A stretch of 64,000 nucleotides of DNA. Origin: Obelidium mucronatum (taxonomy: Eukaryota > Chytridiomycota > Chytridiomycetes > Chytridiales > Chytriomycetaceae). Below the pieces are notes generated by a model. That model saw only the letters and a program-made list of their open reading frames with translations. It ran no database searches and had not been told where the DNA came from. Both the position numbers and the translations under genes were made by a program. Positions within the stretch are counted from its first letter, which is position 1. Every line of letters begins with the position of its first letter. Shown here piece by piece: positions 12,190-21,555 of the stretch. Location: contig JAIVFH010000038.1 in NCBI GenBank assembly GCA_025765595.1, forward strand, positions 242,880 through 306,879. Reading direction: 5' to 3'.

Positions 12190-12876
12190 TTATTGGGCGG
12201 CAGTTGCGCAGGTACTTTTGGACACGCATTTTCCATCACAATTGGACCAAATCTGATGGATTGTATGATTCCTTCCATTCAGAATCAAGGAATCTATTCT
12301 ACCATTACACATGTCGCTTATTTCGAGACCGTGATTGTTCCACGCCATTCTGTCGACTGCACCATTCGTTACGGCTTCCATTAATTCATGCGATGAGCTC
12401 TGTTGAATACTTGCAAGGACGCTGTTGCCTCGACAAGAGGATGTTGAAGTGAATGGAAGGACAGCATAAATGATTCTGTTGTTGCTGTTGAGATCAAAAG
12501 TGGATCCATGGAGAGCGCATCCACCAGTGACATGATCAATCTCTGGACCCAAATGAACGGGATAATAAGTGTTTTCGTTTGGAGTAATGACCCTTGCCGT
12601 GGCAAGAGACTGAAGATATTGAGCAATGTTCAAGTTGGACGTGTACCGTGGAGAAGAATGTGTGATCGGAGTGCCCAAGGAGCCTCTCCTGATCTGCTGT
12701 GTGGGGGTATCGTACTGTTGCAGGACGTCAAAGTAGGTGGATGCCACGACATCCGCATAGAATAAGTTCAGCGCTTGCTGGAAGGGGTGGCTTCCGTAGT
12801 AGATTGGAACCACTTGCACGCTCTGGATGACTGGCCCGTTGTCCGTGGAGTACAGCAGCCTGTTCACGCCGGCCAT
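12190..12876 (-). CDS. PHI-1/EXORDIUM-like protein
   Basis: A 228-residue protein with the hallmarks of the phosphate-induced/EXORDIUM group: IQSVQVVPIYYGSHPFQQAL near the N-terminus, HLGPEIDHVTGGCALHGS in the middle, then SSSHELMEAVTNGA, AWNNHGLEISDMCNG, and a terminal W..C...C. In the family these are extracellular proteins of unclear biochemistry; the HE...E and EI.D.C.G segments are the most conserved. The ATG at 12876 was chosen because the open frame upstream is low-complexity Arg/Ala/Gly. That start leaves no signal peptide, so a 5' exon may be missing. Its ATG lies 21 bases from the ATG of the divergent HMG gene 4, and its stop is 21 bases from the convergent stop of HMG gene 3. Confidence 0.65.
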   Translation of the reverse strand: MAGVNRLLYSTDNGPVIQSVQVVPIYYGSHPFQQALNLFYADVVASTYFDVLQQYDTPTQQIRRGSLGTPITHSSPRYTSNLNIAQYLQSLATARVITPNENTYYPVHLGPEIDHVTGGCALHGSTFDLNSNNRIIYAVLPFTSTSSCRGNSVLASIQQSSSHELMEAVTNGAVDRMAWNNHGLEISDMCNGRIDSLILNGRNHTIHQIWSNCDGKCVSKSTCATAAQ

Positions 12877-12897
12877 GTTTTTGTTTTTTGTTTCTTG

Positions 12898-14044
12898 ATG
12901 TTGTTGCGCCGCTTCTTTGTCCGCTGCCTGTCGACGACTGCCGCCGCCGCCCGTCGCTCTCCTCGCGCTGACCGCCGCCGGTGACTTTTCGTCCGCTTTT
13001 TCCTTACAAACTTTACGAACGCCTAACGAACTCCTTACGAACGCCGCCTTAACGAACACCGAACCAACCCAGCGCGCGCCGCCGTCGCCAAGGACCGCCT
13101 CGCGCGCCTCCCCGCAGCGCCCGCCGTGCCGCCGCCGCGGAGCGCGCAGACAATCTTCAAGGCCGAAAAGCGCGACCTCGTCCGGAGCAGGCCGGCACCT
13201 CAGAGACCTGCCCGAACACAAGAGGAATCCACTCGTCAAGAAAGAGCTTGCAGACAATGTGGGAAGAAGCGTCGGAGGCCGAGAAGCAGGTTTCTTTCTT
13301 TCTTTTTCTTTTGTTGTTCATTCAGTTTGACAGTTGTGTTTTGTCAAAACCAAGCTGTACACTGCCAAGCAAATCGAGCGGCTTCACAAGTTCAAAGAGG
13401 CCCAATCGCTGCTAAAAACTCACAAGGCGATGGAATCGTGGATCAATCCTCCTGGAAAACTGGATCCAACTGAACCCAAACGCCCAGATTCCCCTTTTAT
13501 CCTCTATGTGAAACATTGTAATGTCTTGATGCCGCAAGACACTGATCCAAAAAAGGTGTTGGAAACTTTTGATAGGATTCAGGATGAGTGGAAATTGCTG
13601 CCCTTGGCTGCAAAGGAGGTGTGTTGAGCAGAGAGTGTTTCGTTGAAGTGTTACCGCCGAAGGCGGACGTACTGCTGCCGAAGGCAGTGTATTCTTTTTT
13701 TATTTCTCTTCATACCGTCTTCGACGTGTATTCTTCTTCGATTGTCTCCCTCTGATATCACACATCTGCAGGTTTTTTATCTTCAAGCCAAGAAACTCGA
13801 ACTAGCTTACACAATTGAACTGATGAAACACAAACTTGTAGAGTTTCCTTCTTCTTCTTTTTTAAATATGTTATTCCTTGTTTTTTCTATCCATTTACAC
13901 CTATTGTACCCCTTATTTATTTATTAGAACAAGGGAACAGACAGCAGTCGTCGCAAGTATTGGGAAAAGAAACTTGCTGAAGCTGAGCAGGAACAATGGC
14001 GGGCACAGGTGGTGGAGAACATTTGGTCGGAGAAAGGAAAATGA
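12898..14044 (+). CDS. Mitochondrial-type double HMG-box protein 4, 5' half uncertain
   Basis: The ATG at 12898 opens MLLRRFFVRCLSTTAAAARR, an excellent mitochondrial presequence, followed by a donor GTGACT. Box A is recognisable but spread over frames between 13100 and 13290: PPPRSAQTIFKAEKRD, then LVKKEL, then QTMWEEASEAEKQ. This GC-rich stretch contains frame changes or assembly errors. From 13355 the model is clear: LYTAKQIERLHKFKE, then box B PKRPDSPFILYVKHCN ... IQDEWKLLPLAAKE, an intron 13619-13771, VFYLQAKKLELAYTIELMKHK, an intron of about 87 bases, and a final exon ending VENIWSEKGK. The architecture matches the three upstream paralogues. Confidence 0.6.
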
Positions 14045-14430
14045 TTCAGGAAAAGCTGGATAAGGCTTTATTGGAAAAGAGGAAAAAGAATGCCTCAAGG
14101 AAAAACGACATCCCAAAAACCATGCGAAACGCATGAAGTTGAAAAGGAAATAATAATAAAATATGGAAAGATTTCCACTGGAGATAATTGAGCATGGATA
14201 TTGTTTTGGACCCAGTTTGTTGATCCTGCACAGGATGATAACAGCTTACTCGTTAAGTTCTTTTAACTGTGCCACAAAATTCATGTTTACTGCAAATAAA
14301 GAACCAAAAAGAAAAATAAAATGAAAAGAAAGATATAAGATTAAAAAAACAACGGAAAGATACAGATATTAAACTTCTAAAAATCATAATCACGCGTTCG
14401 ACCTGTGTTTAGTGAAAGGCGGTTAGATGG
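14045..14430. other. Convergent intergenic stretch, no gene seen
   Basis: AT-rich 3' region between HMG gene 4 and the convergent Lys/Ser-rich gene. It contains AATAAA-like sequences on the plus strand (about 14150-14160 and 14295-14320) that could serve as polyadenylation signals. No coding potential or repeat is evident. Confidence 0.6.
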
Positions 14431-15758
14431 TTATGATGGAAAATATGTTTGCGTAACTGAATGAAGGACTCTTTGCTCGCGGAGAAGACAGACTGTAAAG
14501 TCCGTCACCACCTGATATGGATTTTCGGGGTTTTGGGCTGGCACCGCCTGTATTGTTTTGATATTAGGGGAAGCAATGGCTGAACAGGGAAATACATACG
14601 TGAGTAATTAAGTTCCCAAGGTAGGTCGGAGTCAATTCCTTTGCTGCGATGTTTTGATAGAGAACGTGAATCTAAAAAAAAGCTCAGCTAAAGATATACC
14701 GGCTTTCAAGTGTTGCAGTTACCGTCATCGTCGTCTCGTCGACTTTTCGAACTGCGGCGATCCTTCTTTTCCACCAGAGACTCTTCACTACTCTCGGCTT
14801 TTTTGTAACTGCCTCGGCGAGAATGGCTTTTCTTCTCCTTGTGGTCATCTTCATCATCGCTTCCACGCTTGCTTGTGCTTTTTCTCCTTTTATCCTTTTC
14901 GTCATCGCTTCCGTGGTCACTTCCGCCCTTCTTTTTGCTAGAACTACGTCGATGTCCGTCTTTCTCGTCGTCACTACCCTTCTTTTTGCTTGAGCTACGC
15001 TTGTGACTTCCCCTCTCATCATCGCTTCCTCCCTTATCCTTCTTTTTACTGGAGCTTCGTTTGTGATGATCCTTTTCGTCGTCAGAGCCACCCTTGTCCT
15101 TTTTCTTCTTGTGGCTGCTCTTTTCATCATCACTGTCTTTGTGTTTGCTTGAGCCGTGCCGGCTGTGGTGCTTGTCATGCTTTTTGATCACGACAACGAC
15201 ACTTTCATCCTCACTGCTACTACTGGCGTCACTTCCACTTTCATCGTCGCTTCCCTTCTTTTTCTTCTTCTTATCCTTCCCCTTGTCTTTATCTTTGGAA
15301 TGGCCATGCTTGTCCCCCTTCTCCTTCTCCTTGTCTTTTCCACCATGCTTGTCTTTCTTTTTATCCTTCTTTTTGTCCTTCTTTCGGTCATCGTCACTGT
15401 CTCCACCGCCTGATTCGCTATTTCCATTATAAGCAACAACAAGACTCTCCCCATCCCTCAAAACACCAATACTCGCATAACTTGGAATCGCCGCAAAATC
15501 AGCAGTATAGAAACAGCACTTGTCGCTGTCGACGCCGTCATCATCAGCCAGTTGATCACGCTTTGCGAATAAAACAAGATCGATCAGAGTATATTTCGCG
15601 TTCGTTGGGATCTCTGCGATCACGCGTCTTGACGGTGATTCTGAGCTGGATTTGGTGCTGGGAAACCCAACAAAGTTGAGGGTGACTCGAGATATCCGTG
15701 TGGGGGCTGGTGGGTCTTTGTGTTCCTTGTGGTCTTTATCGCCCTTGTCTTTGCCCAT
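14431..15758 (-). CDS. Lys/Ser/Asp-rich low-complexity protein with a conserved-looking N-terminal domain
   Basis: The first ~115 residues look globular (RISRVTLNFVGFPSTKSSSE, then IPTNAKYTLIDLVLFAKRDQ and SIGVLRDGESLVVAYNGNSE). They are followed by ~230 residues of alternating K/D/S/H/G with repeated SDDEKD and RSSSKKK units, an SR-like, probably phosphorylated and disordered region. The open frame ends near 14706. Downstream short exons read IHVLYQNIAAKELTPTYLGN and, after an intron with GTATGT/ACAG, AVPAQNPENPYQVVTDFTVC, ending at 14431. The join between the low-complexity exon and these tail exons is not resolved. Family unrecognised. The coding strand is supported by the protein being open over 350 codons, whereas the antisense frames are simple serine/leucine shadows. 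Confidence 0.6.
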
Positions 15759-16060
15759 CTTCTTAAGTCTTTTCTTCTTTTTCTCTTGTCTTTTTTAAAA
15801 TACGTGTTGGTGCGTGGGTGTGGTTTGGTGGTGCTTTGGTCAGAAACTCCTGTTAGTGTCCAGAGAGGGTATGTCTCGAGGTGGCTGGATGATTGTACTT
15901 TTTTTTTAGACCCAATTGTTCTGGAAGGGGTTTACCTTGAAAAGGCCAATCAAAAAAAAACTGATTATTCAATGACCTTACTCTGTATTTAAATACCATT
16001 TTTTTTAAGTTGGTATAATAGTATTAGTACAGTGCCTCGTTTTTCTTCACTTAACCTCAA

Positions 16061-17912
16061 ATGAAACGACCTGCCATCTTTGTTAATCCAAGTGATTTTC
16101 CAGACGCTGAATCAACCAACGAGTCTCTGCACTTGGCCAATGGGCTATGCTTTTGTGCTCATGGATTTGAAAACTGTGGCGACTGCTTCTTCAGCTCTGA
16201 TATGATGAATGATATGGTGTTTGAGGATTGTAACATTGACTGGAAGAAGCTTGTCGAGGCCAGTTTAAGTCCGCCGCAACGTTCTTCTTCTTCTGCTTCT
16301 TTTTCTTCTCAAGGAGAGAATGACTCGGGAGGAGAAGATTCGTTTGTGTTTGAGGATATTTCATTGGGAAGTGTGGAAGTGCCAGAGTTTCCAGGCGTGA
16401 AGATCGTTACTCCCCGAGACTGGGATGCACCTGTTATTATCCCGGTTCAACTGACTTTGGATTTGTTGGCCAAGTTGAGAGTTCCCGTTGATCTCAAACT
16501 GTGTAAAGGTGTGTTGTGGTGGGTGTTGTGTGTTCTTGCTTGAAACTCAAAAAACACACAACAGCGATCAACTTGACGCCATTTCAACTACTTTCAAAGG
16601 CTCTTTATTATGTGAAGGCTGGTCGTAATGAACTGAAGGGAATTAAACCGTCTTCCATGAAAAAGTGGGATTGGTCAGGAAAGAAGCCAGAAGAATGCAC
16701 AATGGTCCTGCCCCACACTAGAAATGCACATGGCGATTTCACAACACTGCTCAATATCAGTACCATGTTTAACGGTGTTGGTTTATGTGGGGGTTTGCCT
16801 AGATGCATCAATGCCGTGGCGGCGTCCATCAGTAAATCAGGACCAGCAACGCATATGGTTTTTCAACCTGAAGAAGACTCTGAAATTGCAGTCGTTCGAG
16901 TGTTGGACACGCGACAGATTGTTTCGAAGGATATTGATGGAGGCGATCTTGTTTTGCCAGTCTTTTTTGTCAAGTTTGCATGGTGTTCCAAGCAGAAGGT
17001 TAGAGCTCCCTTTTTTTTTTTTTTTGAATTCTTAGTACTTCGTCACGCTGATTATAAAACCGTGGTGTTGTGTAAGGCTTCAGTCGAATTCTTGGAGAAA
17101 GCTGTTACTGAAAATTGGACTCAAACGCCAACGACTTACCGTGTTACGGCGCCAGAAATTTCTCTACTGGTCAAACTTTTAGAGCACAATCGGCTTCAAA
17201 TCGACCCAAAGCACCGACAGGCCTGGGAATCGAGTAACAGCAACAAAGTGTTTCGCTACAGTTATTTGAGCCCAATTGGAGAAATTCCACCCAATAAGAT
17301 GGATAAAATCGTTCCCGGTGTTTGTAATTCGTGCGGGAAGACGGACTCTGGTACGAACCTGAAGAGGTGTTCAAGCTGTCAAGCTGCAAAGTACTGTTCT
17401 AAGGAGTGCCAGAAAGCGGATTGGAAGAGCCACAAGCTTGTCTGCAAGAAAGTAGAAGGAGCTATCCCTTCTAAAGATGGAGACAAAGGAACTCAAAAGA
17501 TGTTTGTATCAAAAGAAGTGATTCAGATTGATTTGTCTCAGTTCAAGTTGAGTCTCAACAGTTCAAAGTCCCTTCTTCAAATTAAACAAATTGTTGTTAA
17601 AACATCAGGACCCCAGTCAGCATTCATGGAACACGACCGTTTACAGTGAAAATCCAAGTGCCAGCCTTTGATAGTAGCAGCCCGATTCTTATTTACGATG
17701 AATCACGTGCTTTTCAAATACAGTTCAGCAATGGTTTGCCAAACCAGTTTCACGCTGCCGGCGATGCTGCTGTTCATAAGGCTCTCTATGCAGCCGTTAA
17801 GGCGAACCCACATTTCGGCGGAATGAAACGTTACTTCATGGCTCAAAGAGAAGGAATTGTGTTGAAGGTCCTTATGCTGGAGAAAGTTGATCAATTGTCT
17901 GTGAAGTGGTAA
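16061..17912 (+). CDS. MYND zinc-finger protein
   Basis: The N-terminal half is an unrecognised acidic region with a Cys-rich stretch (LCFCAHGFENCGDCFF). An intron (about 16507-16564) and a probable in-frame intron containing a T tract (about 17000-17077) follow. Residues around 17320-17450 form a clear MYND finger: CNSCGKTD ... CSSCQAAKYCSKECQKADW, then HKLVC. MYND fingers are zinc-binding protein-interaction modules in many chromatin and signalling proteins; the partner here is unknown. The frame ends at 17647 (HDRLQ). A well-formed coding continuation (IQVPAFDSSSPILIYDESRA) lies in another frame to 17912, so an indel near 17625 or a missed intron is likely. A further exon to about 18166 (DIQDPKAERVETKIKLQ) is possible. 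Confidence 0.65.
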
Positions 17913-18185
17913 ACGATTATGTGAATAAAAAAAAAATACAAGAAACCTCAACCACCCACAGCCCTGCCAGACATCCAAGACCCAAAAGCCGAAAGAGTTG
18001 AAACCAAAATTAAGTTGCAAATGAAATCACACAAGATCCAAGCTGGAAAACAGCAGCCGCCCCAAAAGTCGCAGCAACTCAAACAAAAGAGAAAACGATT
18101 CTTGATTCTCCTTTTGTTTATAAATGGTTTGAATCTTATTGATGCCGCTCAGGCTCTTTGCGATTGATTCTCGCTCGTTGCTGAC

Positions 18186-19284
18186 ATGTTGCTAGGCCAA
18201 CTCTCTCACCGACTCAAGGATCTCAGCTTGTGGACACCCTTTCAACGTGCGTATGATATATCCCTATTCAACTTTAATAATCTGACTGGTTCCAATTACT
18301 TTCAACACAGCCTGCTAAGGCCACTCTCGCTCCTGAAATCTAAAACGGCCCTCGAAAGAACCGCGCGAAACACATCTATTCTAGTCAAAAAACAGTCTTT
18401 TAAAACCGGAAAAGAAATCCAAGAAACTCTTGAATCAATCAAATCTGCGAAGATCGAAACGCTCTCGATAGAAGAAAAAATGAAGCTGGAGAACGAGAAA
18501 CGGAAGCTAGAAAAGAAACGAAAGAGAGTTGATGGATTAGCTTCTGGTGATGGTCCTGATGTGTTGGTCTCAGAACGGGAGAAAAAGGCGAAACTCGAAT
18601 CAAAGGAGGAGGATCTCAACGATACTGAGAAGGAGTTGACGAATCAAGAGAAGGACGAAGCAAACTGTGTATCAAATGCGCTCGTTGTTGGAATTAATTC
18701 GGTGACAAAGGCTCTAAGTAAAGGAATTGAAGGGGATTCTACATTGCGGATGGTTTTCGTTTGCAAAGGGGAATGTTACTGTGACACATTTGTATGCACA
18801 TCTTCCGACGATGGTATATTTGGCTGGATCAGATGTGCTCTTAGTGGGTCTTCCACTGGGGGCTGAACCTGCATTATCCAATGCTTTGGGGATGAAAGCT
18901 GTTGCTTGTTTTGGCATCAAGGTATGGTAAAACACCCACCTGCTTCCTTCTAAAATGGACGTGCTGAATAGGTTTTTTACTTTTTTGTAGAAGATATCTC
19001 CAAAGTTTGATGCCCTTTATGCGCTTGCACAATCGATGGTACAGCCTCCCAATCTTCCTTGGATTCCACGTAAAACTCCGAATGCACGAACTGAAATTTC
19101 TTACATGGAAACAAAAGTCAAGACCTTAAACGTGCCTGAGGGCAAGGGCGCTGGGGGGCGGAACAACAGAAATGCTGAAAAGAAGGGGAACGCTGGACAA
19201 AAGGGCAAAGACATCAAACACGGGCACAACGAAAGAAACAAAGAGTCAAATTGGACGGGCGATTCAAAATCCTCACGAAAATAA
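18186..19284 (+). CDS. RNase P/MRP subunit Rpp38/Pop3-like protein (L7Ae fold), one-base frame interruption
   Basis: The central domain matches Rpp38-type L7Ae/Nhp2 folds. CVSNALVVGINSVTKALSKG and LRMVFVCKG lead to NVTVTHLYAHLPTMVYLAGS, then VGLPLGAEPALSNALGMKAV. After an intron (about 18924-18991) comes the closing QPPNLPWIPR that human Rpp38 also shows as a VPWLP-type motif. The long N-terminus is a charged coiled coil (about residues 80-165). The C-terminal tail is basic (KGAGGRNNRNAEKKGNAG). In the family the protein binds kink-turn RNA in RNase P and MRP. The frame breaks at about 18764 in a GGGG run, where one extra base separates VFVCKG from NVTVTH. The gene is otherwise intact, so an assembly error is favoured over a pseudogene. 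Confidence 0.75.
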
Positions 19285-19316
19285 ACAGAATTCATTGAGA
19301 CCGAAAGTTATTTTCA

Positions 19317-20076
19317 TCACTCAATTACATCGCCATATTGGTTGTACTTCCGTTGGTTTCCTGATAAACCAGAAGGAGCGGGTTTCGTAGCAGCTGTTTG
19401 TGGGGACAAATCCCACAACTCCTTCTCGTATTCTTCAAACTGTTTGACACCATCTGCAACAGCACCCACTCTTGCTACAGGAGAAATACTTTTTGGAAGA
19501 GCTTCGCGTTCGGTTGAAGTTGAATTTGTCGCTTTCCAAACAAGTTCACCGACAGCCTGCTCAGCATTTGCCGCGCTATTACTGGAATCTCTCACTATGA
19601 GCCCCTTGGAAATGGCTACTTCTTCTTTAACTACTTTTGCAATGTATGAATCCTCCATTGAGAGAACTGTCTTTGATACCATCGTTGAGCTGATTGCACT
19701 GCCAGCCCAGAAGCCCACCATTGAGCCCGATGCGGATGTTATCAAGCGTTGAAATGGTGTCCATCGTCGGGAGGATGCGTACTGGATCAGGTGAGTTTGA
19801 AATTCAAATCATTCAAGTGTTTTTGGTACTTACCCTGTTTGCAGCGTATCCAGCAATAGTCATGGCTCCGACAGTTGAGTAAACTATTGTTCTTACTGCC
19901 CCTTGGAATGATTCAAGTTCGGTCTGTGTGGGGTGGTAACCCCTCAATCGAGATACGATCCTTGGTTGCTTATCAGCAGTCTTCTTCACGAATATTAAGC
20001 CCCACTACCTTCCAAAAACAGAATTCGGATCAGGAACTTTGATTGAGTCAAATGGAGATGGTTTGTTCTCTGTCAT
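19317..20076 (-). CDS. Unrecognised protein with glycine-rich hydrophobic segments
   Basis: The ATG at 20076 gives MTENKPSPFDSIKVPDPNSV. After an intron comes PRIVSRLRGYHPTQTELESF and a hydrophobic segment TIVYSTVGAMTIAGYAANR. A second intron (GTAAGTACC ... CCAG, about 19786-19841) leads to SSRRWTPFQRLITSASGSMV and GFWAGSAISSTM. Two glycine/alanine/serine-rich hydrophobic stretches suggest a small membrane protein, with a polar C-terminus ending QYGDVIE. The first intron's phase is not satisfied by an obvious acceptor, so the 5' end is provisional. It lies 32 bases from the convergent Rpp38-like gene. No family is recognised. Confidence 0.5.
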
Positions 20077-20097
20077 ATTTATTATTAATTGAACGTT

Positions 20098-21121
20098 TTA
20101 TTTGGCTCCAAAAACAAACGAATAAACAACGACAATCAACTTCTTCAAAACTGTTTCATCTGCCGCGTTTACTTCCGCGGACGTATTTTCTCCTGATTCC
20201 TCACCACCTTCAACTTCGTCCAAGTGAATCGGCGTTCGGCGGTCCACAAGGTCCAAGCCATCCACATCCTCAATAACATTTCCATCTTCCATTTCACCAT
20301 TATTTTTTTTATAGTTTTGAAATCCGAGGGTGTAGCCTATTGGATTGGGCACCGCGGAAAGGAGGGAGAATACGGCTGGAGCATCATTCAAGTTCTCGTA
20401 CGCGAGACCCAATCCGAGGCCAGCAGCTGAAGAGTGAGAAAATCTCCTTTGGGAGGAGGAATGAAGGAAGGAATTAGAGCGGGTGGCTGGTTTATCAGTG
20501 GAAGAATCAACAGTCACGGGGCTTTGGAGACGTGTTGACACATGCGAATCAACAAGAAAAGAATCCATAGAGTAATATTCGACAAAAAACGATTCGTCTT
20601 CTCCAAGGCTGGGGATATTCTGCTCTTGTTGCTGCATGTTCCAAGTCTTGGCTGTGATGAACAAAAGGCACTGCTTTTGGTATGGCAACCGAGAGACCCT
20701 CCAAACCAAGTGAGTCTTGTCTGTATTCCTCGATTTCAGTTCGCAGATCCTCAACAATCGCGTTCATCCGTTCCATTTCGAGTTTCAAACGCGCGTTTTC
20801 GGCGTCTGCTTTAGAACGAGACTTCTCTGTTGATTCCAAAAGCCGAGTGAGCGTAACTGTTGTCTCTTCCAGATCTCTGATTCTTTGGCGAGATTGGTTT
20901 GTTGACGGGGAATACTTCGAGTTTGTTGTTGAATCTGACATTGGAGCAAAGCGGCTCTGGCCTCTCTCGACATCTTCTTCTTCATCGCCAAACTCTTCTG
21001 AACTTGAAACTTTGCAGCTTTGTTTCCAATAAGCCAGCTCCTGATTTAAAGCTTTTACTTCTCGTTTAAAGTATTTGTTTTCGTCTTTGAGTTCTTTGAC
21101 CAAAGTAACTAGGCCTTCCAT
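20098..21121 (-). CDS. Coiled-coil protein of unknown function
   Basis: From the ATG at 21121, VTLVKELKDENKYFKREVKA and a second block (RIRDLEETTVTLTRLLES, then ENARLKLEMERMNAIVEDL) have strong heptad character. A Ser-rich acidic linker separates them. A 58-base intron (donor GTTTGG, acceptor CACAG, about 20653-20710) joins EEYRQDSL to AKTWNMQQQEQNIPSLGEDE, with the phase satisfied. The C-terminal half is polar and ends VYSFVFGAK. The frame stays open upstream of the chosen ATG without another ATG, and a separate open segment at 21216-21482 (MDHRTIGLERTNRKLKIKLD) could be a 5' exon. No family recognised; a structural or scaffold role is a guess from the coiled coil. Confidence 0.6.
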
Positions 21122-21555
21122 TTCGCTGTAGCATTGAGAAAGGGACGATTCAAGGAGCTTGATTGTTTTGTTGGCAGCAGACGGAGTTGTTTGCTGGGAT
21201 GAATGCTTAGCCTGACTAGATCCAGTAGGTGAACTGAAATTCTCGCGAGTTGTTATGAGAATGGATATTTGTGCATTTTGGACGCCTTAAAGGGTATATG
21301 ACTGTGATGGAAACGGATGATATGTGACAGCGATTGACGATTTGAGTTTGCGAAGGATTCAAGAATAAACCGGAATGTATTGTCTTTAATTTGAGGCATC
21401 TAATTGATCCACGCAATTTAGCATCAAGTTTGATTTTGAGTTTTCTATTTGTTCTTTCAAGTCCGATTGTTCTGTGGTCCATCCATTGTTCAAAAACCTA
21501 TTACCTCGCCGGCGTCAAATCGGCAACCTTTAAGACAGCTTAATTAGAAGGAAAA

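Noticed and set aside
14684..15178. Long Arg/Lys/Thr-rich frame antisense-shifted within the Lys/Ser-rich gene
   Set aside because: Shadow frame of the low-complexity region; the other frame is open over 350 codons and has a globular N-terminus.
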